Below, piece after piece: positions 56,238 through 64,000 of a stretch of 64,000 nt of DNA; positions within the stretch are counted from its first letter, which is position 1; each line of letters opens with the position of its first letter. The position numbers and the translations under genes were made by a program. Under the pieces are notes generated by a model. It had not been told where the DNA came from. It did no database searches and saw nothing but the letters and a program-made list of their open reading frames with translations. Source of the DNA: Globodera rostochiensis. Lineage: Eukaryota > Nematoda > Chromadorea > Rhabditida > Heteroderidae. Location: positions 3,038,001 through 3,102,000 of the forward strand of contig JAEVLN010000010.1 of NCBI GenBank assembly GCA_018350325.1, given 5' to 3'.

Positions 56238-57247
56238 TTAAATTGAAACAAAAGAAGCAATTAAAATCGGTTCATTTTTAATTTTGCAGTAATTTATGCA
56301 ATCCTCGTATGTTCTGAAAAAATGTACTTATTTTTTAGAAAAATTAAAAGTTAAAAATTACTCGAAGTTGTTTGCATTTCCAAGGGCACCAAAATATGAG
56401 AAAATAACACAGTTCCCTGCCATTGACTTATAAAAATAACGCTAAAAATATTTATTAGGTAAAATAAATTTATTATTTGCTATATTAAAGTATTTAATTT
56501 AACATATTAATTTAAAAACATACTTGCGTGTGATTTTGTTGGTAAACATATTTTCCGCTATCACTTTGAGCCTTGCAAACAATGTCTAAAATTATAAATT
56601 TTTTTATTTTTACTATTTATGCGATTACCTACTTAAAAAATTTGGAAATTTTATTTCAACGAAAATAATTTTGACGTTTTCAACACCTTTTTTAGTTGGA
56701 CAACAAAGATCTGCGACACATTTGTATCCGTCTGGACATTTGTCACTTGGACATGCCAATACTCGGGATTCGTCATTAAATGCCGCCCTTACTCCACCGG
56801 CACATTTTGCTAAACAATAATTAAATTAAAAATAATTTATAGCTAATAATAACTAAAAATTTTTCATAACTTACAAATTGGAACTACTTCTGGCTTCTTT
56901 TTCAACTCTAATCCATATTTGTCACATTTTGCTTTGCATTCCGACAAAGTTTCGAATCGATTTTCATTGCCTTCACAACCTAACGAAAATTATTAAAAAA
57001 TAAAATTGTTTTTATTAAAAAATACCTAAATAAGCGAAAGGTTGACAACGTTTGGTGGCTGAGTCAAAGAAAAATCGTCTACCAGCCGATCGGTTGTCAC
57101 AATCACGACTTCCCTTATCACGTTCAAAAATATATTTTTTAAACAAACTTTTTTTTTTTATAAAAAATTACCTTTTGAACATATTTTATAATTATTTGCT
57201 TGAATAAATGTTAGAATAACTGTGATTATTAGCAATGTCAAAATCAT
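56238..57247 (-). CDS. Secreted protein with two Kunitz domains
   Basis: Signal peptide MILTLLIITVILTFIQ, then a Kunitz domain built from ICSK, GSRDCDNRSAGRRFFFDS, ATKRCQPFAYLGCEGNENRF and ETLSECKAKC, with all six cysteines. The residue after the second Cys (P1) is Asp, unlike trypsin inhibitors. A Cys-rich linker follows (VLACPSDKCPDGYKC, VADLCCPTKKG). The second Kunitz domain has DIVCKAQSDSGKY, RYFYKSMAGNC, SYFGALGNANNFE and, after a short intron with donor GA|GTAATT, TYEDCINYCK. Here Lys and Ala replace the second and fourth cysteines, the pair that normally forms the 14-38 bridge. Protease inhibition is the family's usual role; inhibition here is uncertain. Confidence 0.85.
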
Positions 57248-57837
57248 TTAAACAAAATTTTGGCACAAATTCTGTCTAATTCTAAAATTAGATTTAATAA
57301 AATAATATTCAGTGAAACAATTTCATGTTTTAGACGTTCTTAATTCATGCTTTGCACCCGTGTGATATCCCCTCAATTTAGCGACCGTGACAAACAAATT
57401 GGCGGTAATTAATTAACTAATTTTGCTTTTTTAAATAGTTACGCCGCCTAAGGGGTACAAAAAACTAAATGAACAGATTGTTTTAAAAAACTGTTAAATC
57501 TAAAATGCCGATTGAAAATCTTTTTCTTGATTTAATTTTCTTTTATTATAATTTATAAAATTTAGTAAAATTTTTTCTATTTTTTCTGTTTTGGTATCTT
57601 TTCGAGAATTTCTTTCAAAATTTTATTTCATATTTTACTTTGGGGTGGGCAAAATTCCATTTCGATGAAATTTGATGAAATAATTTTCTGAACAATCATA
57701 TGACAATATTTTGATGCCTTTTATTGTAATAAACAACTCCAATGTATTAATGGTTGGAACCGGTCATTAAATAATTTATTACCCTATTCGCACAAATTCA
57801 ATAAATAAATTCTTGAGGTTTTGAGGCGTTTGTACTG

Positions 57838-57846
57838 TATAAAAAC
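57838..57846 (+). promoter_or_regulatory. TATA box of the glutathione peroxidase gene
   Basis: TATAAAAAC lies 50 bp upstream of the ATG at 57888 in the divergent intergenic region shared with the Kunitz gene. Confidence 0.45.
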
Positions 57847-57887
57847 CGAAGCATTTTTTTAATTTTTAAATCAGATAAATTTAAAAA

Positions 57888-58892
57888 ATGAAAATATTTA
57901 TCACGTTTTTGGCACTTTTTCTTGTCACAAATTATTGTTTGGCAGATCATGAGAAGAAATCTGCGCCAAAATATGTGATTAAACATCCAGGTTAAAATTA
58001 CTGAAATTTAAAAATTCAATTAGTATAATTCCCCTATTTTTAGGACCAAAATTGGTGGATGAGACGACGAGATGGAGCAAATGTAAGCCGGAACAGAACA
58101 TGACCATCTACGACTTTGAGGTGGAAACGCTGGACGGCAAATTCAACAATTTGGAGCAGTACAAGGGGCAAATTGTGTTGCTTATCAATGTGGCCACATT
58201 TTGCGGTATTAATCAGCATATTTGATAAAAGAATTAAAAATATTAGCGTTCACCCAACAATATCTGGACTTCAACCCGTTTCTGGAGCACAACCATGCCA
58301 ACGGTGTCAAGCTCGCTATTTTGGCATTTCCGTGCAACCAGTTCCACCTGCAGGAGCCGGCAGAGAACCATGAGATTCTTAATGGCGTGATGCATGTTCG
58401 GCCTGGAGACGGGTGGAAGCCGCACGCCAACCTGCATATACATGGCAAGTTGGAAGTGAACGGGGCCAACGCGCATCCGATGTACGACTTCCTGCGTGAC
58501 GCAGTAAGATGCTTTAATTAGCTAATATCATGATTATATATAATTTTTATAAATACTTTTTTTCTAGTGTCCGCAAACAGTCACTATGCTTGGAATCAAA
58601 GAATCAATGTTCTACAATCCGATCACGGTGATAGCGCATCACAAATGTTTAGAAAATTTGATTTAAAAATGTTGCACATTTAGGTCAATGACATCACGTG
58701 GAACTTTGAGAAATTTTTGATTGACGCTGACGGAATACCTCGCTACCGTTTCCACCCCACCAATTGGGTTATAAATTTTTTTAGATATATTTTAAAAATA
58801 TTTTAATTTTGTTTATTTAGTCACATGGAAAAGAAGTTCAGAAATACATTAACTTGTTGGTAGCTGAGCAACAACTCGCGAAAAAAGCATGA
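57888..58892 (+). CDS. Secreted Cys-type glutathione peroxidase
   Basis: Reduces peroxides at the expense of thiols. The signal peptide is [19 protein letters not shown]. The peroxidase fold starts [20 protein letters not shown], then INVATFC with the catalytic Cys (TGC, not a selenocysteine TGA) split by an intron before AFTQQY. The other tetrad residues are Gln in FPCNQF and Trp-Asn in [27 protein letters not shown] and [14 protein letters not shown] fit the tetrameric class. The last exon reads [20 protein letters not shown] before a TGA. It resembles the secreted cuticle-associated peroxidases of parasitic nematodes, so protection of the body surface from host oxidants is a reasonable inference. 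Confidence 0.92.
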
Positions 58893-59455
58893 AAATTGAA
58901 GAAATGAAGATATAAAAAAATATTACCAATTTGTTCTTCAGACTATTTTATTTAAAATAATAAATGTACTCGTTTTAGCTAAAATATATTTTATTGAAAT
59001 ATCATTAGTTTCCGTTAATGGATAAAAAATAAATAACTAAATGAATAATGTGTTATGAAGGCAAACAAAGCTCAGCGAAAATTGCACATATGATCATTCG
59101 TATATAAAGTAGCATTTTCAAACAGAAAGTTTACCCATTCACATAATTTGATTGATGATTCAACCGATGGCGTTACGATAAAAATGCAATAATTTTTGTG
59201 CCATTGATTTTTAATTAAAATTTCAATTATTTTTAAATGTCTAAATCTTGGAATAGATCCTATCATCAACTTTAATTTCCGGTTTATTTCACCAAAAATA
59301 CATTACATGATAGAAAAATAATCATTAAAAGACTATATTTTTAGAAAATATATTGAATCAATAAAACAATCAAATGAAAATGAGTCCTCAAACAAAATGT
59401 CTAGTTAATAGTTTATTTTCACATTTAAAATATATATTCTTCAGAAGTCTAACTA
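58893..59455. other. Intergenic, no supported gene
   Basis: AT-rich sequence; an open frame at 59072-59269 (minus) has no recognisable features. Confidence 0.45.
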
Positions 59456-62129
59456 ATGCCAAATGAAATTGGAGCGGCTATTAAGCCAAACACAGCATGG
59501 GATTCGATTTATCTATGCACTTTATTCACTTTCTCCACTTCAATTCAATTCACCATGTTCATGACATCGTTATGGCCATTCATGAAAATTGTTTGCAAAT
59601 AATTTAAATCGAAATTTATCTATTCAACCAAGTTTTTATTCTTTCTTAAGAAAAATGGAAATTTTTAAACAAATAAAAATGAAAAATTTCTTTTAAAATG
59701 AATTAATTAAAACAATAAAAACAATCTTAATTTTAAAATTTTAGTTGGACAAGACAGTGGCCGAGAGTTTTTACGGCCTGGTGCTTGCATTATATTCAAT
59801 ATCGCAAATCATCACATCTCCACTTCTCGGCTATTGGTCAAATCGAATTGAGAGGCTTAAACCACCTCTGTAAGTTCAAGAATTTTAGAAAAAGAATTTT
59901 TTATTTTATAGAACAACTAATTTTACCATTTTTAAACAAAGGAATATTTCCATATAAACCAAATAAATATCAACAAACTTATTTTAAATTAGACCGAAAA
60001 TTGATTAAAAGACAGATCGACTGGGGTTTCATCCAAAGTACTGGGATTTCTGCCTCCGAAGCCGAAGTCAAAGTCGCAAAAATTGGGGGTTATTGGATCA
60101 AAACAGGATTAAAACCATTAGCAGAAATAAATTCCAGGATCTTCTGCAACCTGATGATGTTGTTGGGCAACATTCTGTACTTGTTTGTCGAGCTGTTTCC
60201 CACTCATCACTATCGCTACGCTCTGTGCACGTCACGCTTTATGGCCGGCGTCGGATGGGCCCAGCTGGGGCTGCTCAAGTCGTACGTGGCCGCTGCCAGC
60301 CTTGTTGCTGACCGCTCCCGGGCCACCGCGTTCATTACCGGGGGATTCGCCCTGGGCGTTATTCTGGGGCCAGGCGAGCACCTGGAATTTTTGCAAATTT
60401 GTATTTTACGCGTAATTATAATTTTAATTTTAAAAAAATCAAATTTTTTATTATTTTAATTTTCATTTACCTAATTAAGCTCTTCAAACTCTGTTCACAC
60501 TAGTCAACTATCCCGGGTTCCCCGTCTGTTTTGTCAACAGATATTGCATTAATATTTCGATGTTCACTGTCCCGGCAATTTTCGCTTCTCTGGTCAATGT
60601 GGCGCTTATGATCTTGCTGGTGACATTTTGCCACAAATATTGTTTGCTATTTGAATAATAACTTTTAAACACTTTTATAGATGGTACGCTTTCGTGAAAG
60701 TCATGTAGGAATAATTGAGCGCGTTAACATGGTAAAATAATTATGATTATACAGGAAAGATTGAATAAAATTTAGGTCAATGAAACATTACAAATAAAAA
60801 AGTCTACAAAATTGCCTCCTTATGATCGTTGCGCAGTTGCGGTGTGTTTTGCACTTCGCTTCACTCAATTTTTCGTGTTCACAATAATTGAAACGTAAAT
60901 TATTGAAATTAAAAATCTAAAATAATTGTTCTATCAATTTTTAGTATTGGAACCTCCTTCGCAATGTTAATGTTCAACTGGTCTCCTATTGAGGTGGTCT
61001 TCTATGATTCGATGGCACATGCCGTTAGAGGCGTTGTCGCTTTGCTTGTCTACGTGGCATACATTATTTTTGACTTGGGCAAAATGTATAATCAGAATTT
61101 TATAAACCAAATCGATAATTTTAGTTATCAAATTATGGGTATAAAACAAATTTGACCCTAAAACCCGTTTCTGTAAATTTAAAATAGGTTTCGGCCCTGA
61201 CCCCTCGGGGGCAGACTTTAGCGTCGGAGATATTGTAGTGTAATGTTGTCGGGCCAGGGGCCCAGCGTTGTAAAAAAAAAGTCTTGATGCCATATTAAGA
61301 GTGAATGATCGGATTGTGTGTCTATTGTCTTTGGTTGCACTGCTCTTTTTTTATCTGATCACACACACTTGGCCATTTCTTCCTGAACATGTGCGGCTTA
61401 TGAATAGCAGCTTTGTTGGTATGTTAAAATAGCTCATTTAATTTTAGACACAGTCCCGAGATTTGAAACTGGAACTTGGGCTCGAGATTTGGATGAATCT
61501 CCATTATTTAAAATTTGAAACAAAGACAATTCAGAACTAGGTCTTCAAAACTCTTCTAATAATTCAATTCGATGAGTCCAAAAAATTAAATTTGGTTGAA
61601 GACCAAAAAAACTTTAAAATTGTCTATTTTATTTGTTTAATTTTTTCGGTATTCTGTATAGTTAGGTTGATTTAGGAAATTCGTCGGCGAATTCGGGGGG
61701 TTGTAATTTGAACAAATACGCTTGGTGTGCCGGCTTACCTCGCGTAAATCCGTGGCTTTATTACGGGGCCATTGTGCTGCTGATCGGACCCGCATTCCCC
61801 AACATAAATGTGGCCATGAACACACTGTTCTCGCGCATCATTGGGCCCCGCATTCAGTCCACACAACAGGGATTGTTGGAAATGCACGGCGCCATCGGAC
61901 GCCTTATCGGTCCGCTGCTGATCAGGTCGAATTTTACTTATTTATTCATTATTCGAGTTAAATTTATTTTAAATATTCATTATTTTAAAATTGCTGATAT
62001 AGCTTCTTCTACTTGAGCTACGGTGTCCGTCAGATCTGGCTTCTTGAGGGCTTTCAAATCATTTTGATGATCAGTCTATGGTTACTGTTTTATTCCCGAC
62101 TTGTTCCGTTGAAGATCAACACTGGATGA
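59456..62129 (+). CDS. Major facilitator transporter, MFSD8/CLN7-like
   Basis: Twelve-helix type transporter. The first exon (MPNEIGAAIKPNTAWDSIYL) runs into TM1 (SIQFTMFMTSLWPFM). The next has LDKTVAESFYGLVLALYSIS and the MFS loop LLGYWSNRIERLKPP. Then come NLMMLLGNILYLFVELFP, YALCTSRFMAGVGWAQLG, SYVAAASLVADRSRATAF and the sixth-helix FALGVILGP. The C-terminal half has DRCAVAVCFALRFTQFFVF, NKYAWCAGLPRVNPWLYYG, GPAFPNINVAMNTLFSRIIG and STQQGLLEMHGAIGRLIGPL, motifs seen in MFSD8-like lysosomal proteins. It ends KINTG before a TGA at 62127. Region 59870-60110 is unusually long and partly open and was treated as intron. One intron (60374-60479) has a GC donor. Confidence 0.85.
61195..61290. other. 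GC-rich insert in a transporter intron
   Basis: A short GC-rich patch (ccctgacccctcggggg, tcgggccaggggcccagcg) interrupts the AT-rich intron between the exon ending YIIFDLG and the exon starting NDRIVCLLSLV. No frame fits the transporter. It may be a small insertion. Confidence 0.35.
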
Positions 62130-62591
62130 TTTATATGAAAATTGATACTTATTGGGCCTTTACAAAGTGTGATCAATTTGCTCTTCATTACCTCATTTCT
62201 TTTATGCTGTACAAATTTGTGATTAAAAATTAACTAACAGATGAATGAAATTACTCCGTTTCTAATGATTAAAATTATAATTATAATTTTTAAATTCAGA
62301 TGAAGGAAAGTAATTTAATTGTAGATTTGTAAGTTATAAGTTCGTCGAGTTTTTCTAATATTAAATTACCTAAATTACAAGGTGCTTGCGTAAAAAAGTC
62401 TGGTCGCGCTTTATAATTAATTTGGGCAGGTAATTTTATGTTCAAAGTCAACTAACATCCTTACGTGCGTACCTTATAAGCACAAATTCCTTTTTTTTAT
62501 TTGAGACAAACAAGCTAAAATTTAAGTAATTCTGTCTTCTATGTATTTTAAAATTTAGAATCGTCGTCGAATTATTTATGTTGATATATCT
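62130..62591. other. Intergenic, no supported gene
   Basis: AT-rich sequence after the transporter stop, with no recognised feature before the first MITE target duplication. Confidence 0.45.
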
Positions 62592-62599
62592 ATTTAAAC

Positions 62600-62706
62600 T
62601 AGAGCACGGACTTGAGGACCGATCAAAATTCGACCGAGATTCGCGAATCGAGTCTCGAAAAATCTCAAAAAAAATCTCGACGACAATCTCGATCGTCCTA
62701 GCTCTA
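62600..62706. mobile_element. hAT-type MITE 1
   Basis: A 107-bp element with ends tagagc and gctcta, matching the hAT terminal consensus YARNG. It is flanked by the 8-bp direct repeat ATTTAAAC (62592-62599 and 62707-62714). The inside is made of short tctcga words. No coding capacity. Confidence 0.8.
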
Positions 62707-62714
62707 ATTTAAAC

Positions 62715-62848
62715 TAGAGTAGGACGGGATCGGGATTTTGGGAAAAACCGGGATCGGGATTGAGAAAATTAAAAACCGGGATTATAAGGGGAAAATTCAG
62801 TCCATAAAATGGAGACTTCAGTACCAGTCCCGATCCCGTCATACTCTA
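62715..62848. mobile_element. hAT-type MITE 2
   Basis: A 134-bp element with terminal inverted repeats of about 22 bp (tagagtaggacgggatcggg against tagagtatgacgggatcggg). It is flanked by ATTTAAAC at 62707-62714 and 62849-62856, sharing the middle copy with MITE 1. It contains gggatcgggatt repeats. Confidence 0.85.
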
Positions 62849-63015
62849 ATTTAAACACAATGAAAAACATTGGCGATTGGAATTTGTAGGGCAAAAGCTC
62901 ACATATTTTACTAAATTAAAAATATAAGTTTATTAAGAATAATTTAATCGCCGCCGTGCAGCCTGTGTGAATAAGTTACACAAAATGTTTTTTAGCCAAG
63001 TTTATCAAATTCACA

Positions 63016-63597
63016 ATGGTGGAGCCAACAACTCTTACTAGCGATATTTTGTCGACAACCACCGACGACTGTTGGGGTCCGCAATGTCCAACATGGGGAC
63101 CGATGAGTCCAACTAATTTTGTAAAAAATTCTGTATTAAAATTTCTCAATATTTCAGGGAGGTCCAAATTATCAATTTCCTGATCAGCAGCGTCTATTTG
63201 TCCTCATCAGTGGCACTTTTCGTCTAATAATTGAAATTTTGGGATTGCCAATGAATTCTTTTCTCGCATTTATTACATTAAAAAATAAGTAAAATTTATT
63301 CTGTTTTTTTGGATTTAAAAATATCCTTCTGGCATTTTAAGGGAACTTTGGACAACTTCTGGCATTCTGTTGGCCATTGTTGCCCTTTGTGATGCCATTG
63401 TCTCCTCATCGCCATTTATCTTATTTTATTTTGCCATCACCGGCAACATTGCGGTGCCACAAACAACTTGCTTCCACACAATGTCACCGGCAATTTTGGC
63501 ATTTTCTTTTATGTACCCTCTGCTGTTTGCGCTCGGTTTAAAAATCAGAAATTGTAATTTTTTGAACGTTTTAAAAATCAAAATTAAAATTTTTTGA
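63016..63597 (+). pseudogene. Serpentine receptor N-terminal part, incomplete
   Basis: Exon 1 (MVEPTTLTSDILSTTTDDCW) is extracellular. Exon 2 has TM1 (LFVLISGTFRLIIEILGLPM, then NSFLAFITLKNK). Exon 3 has TM2 and TM3 (GILLAIVALCDAIVSSS, FILFYFAITGNI, CFHTMSPAILAF, SFMYPLLFALGL). The phase-consistent start and introns look like a real SRSX-like receptor. After LFALGL the frame runs into KIRNCNFLNVLKIKIKIF and a stop, within low-complexity repeats of aatttttgaacgtttt. No DRY-type motif or later helices appear before 64000. It is either truncated or continues beyond the window through a long intron. Confidence 0.6.
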
Positions 63598-64000
63598 AGT
63601 AAAATCGAAAACTGAGAAAAAAAAGAAATTTTTGAACGTTTAAAAATCAAAAAAATTTCTACATCGTCTCAGCACGACCTTGAATGAATTAAAACCAAAC
63701 TTTAAAGTTTAAAAATCAAATACCTATAAATAATTTATTTAAGTGCACACTATTTAATCCTCAAACAATGCAACAACTCCGATTATTTTTTATATAGTGC
63801 CAATATAAGCATCTTTTTTTTATGAAATTCTTTTTGTCTTAATATCCCGACAAAATGTTGGTACAAAGTCTTGGTAATCAAAAGGGTTGGTTTGTTAAAA
63901 TTAATTCCCTTGGGTCGGGATGACATTTTTTTCTTTCTTTTTTTTTAATTTCCGGTTTAAGCTAACAAAAATTCCACTCAACTTTACCGTCCTTGCGCTT
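63598..64000. other. 3' end of window, no supported gene
   Basis: AT-rich with a short repeated word (ttttgaacgttttaaaaatc) near 63560 and 63640. No coding features. Confidence 0.4.

Noticed and set aside
57888..58892. Selenoprotein reading of the glutathione peroxidase
   Set aside because: The catalytic codon is TGC (Cys) and no in-frame TGA or SECIS-like requirement is seen.
61021..61293. Minus-strand frame over the transporter intron
   Set aside because: It spans an exon and a GC-rich intronic patch of the plus-strand transporter and has no family.

Overview
The window is nuclear DNA of a nematode, most likely a plant-parasitic tylenchid. It is very AT-rich with many short introns (about 40-100 bp). 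It carries typical nematode families: type IV collagen LET-2, Patched-related proteins, nematode chemoreceptors, secreted Kunitz proteins and a divergent G-alpha subunit. The plant-parasite assignment is inference. It rests on a secreted, NLS-bearing protein with a plant-type VQ motif and on several small secreted cysteine-rich proteins. One GC-AG intron fits but does not prove it.

Layout. 0.66-4.27 kb is a 130-bp satellite of about 28 copies. 4.39-12.9 kb (minus) is a complete, intron-rich alpha-2(IV) collagen gene (let-2), with small unresolved coding fragments upstream to 14.5 kb. 15.2-17.0 kb (plus) holds an Asn-rich single-exon gene with the VQ motif. 17.2-19.3 kb has unrecognised exons, followed by a fold-back element and a decayed hAT transposase to 20.3 kb. 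After 4 kb without a convincing gene, 24.8-30.5 kb (plus) is a Patched-related sterol-sensing-domain protein with a fold-back element in a late intron.

31.4-44.1 kb is a recently rearranged, partly palindromic region. It carries five genes for secreted Cys-Pro/Gly-Cys proteins and two copies of a serpentine receptor, one intact and one truncated. 45.0-47.2 kb (minus) is an unrecognised low-complexity gene or gene pair, and 47.9-48.3 kb a small secreted Cys protein.

49.1-50.9 kb (minus) encodes a G-alpha with Cys in place of the catalytic Gln. 52.6-55.9 kb (minus) is a DegT/DnrJ/EryC1-type PLP aminotransferase with an unrecognised N-terminal half. 56.2-57.2 kb (minus) is a secreted two-Kunitz protein, and 57.9-58.9 kb (plus) a secreted Cys-type glutathione peroxidase. 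59.5-62.1 kb (plus) is an MFS transporter resembling MFSD8/CLN7. Two tandem hAT-type MITEs and an incomplete serpentine receptor complete the window.

The genes do not form one pathway. The shared themes are secretion and extracellular structure (collagen IV, Cys/Pro proteins, Kunitz protein, peroxidase) and sensing (chemoreceptors, G-alpha). Exon boundaries were read by eye from GT/AG signals and reading-frame continuity, so gene spans are firmer than individual exon limits.
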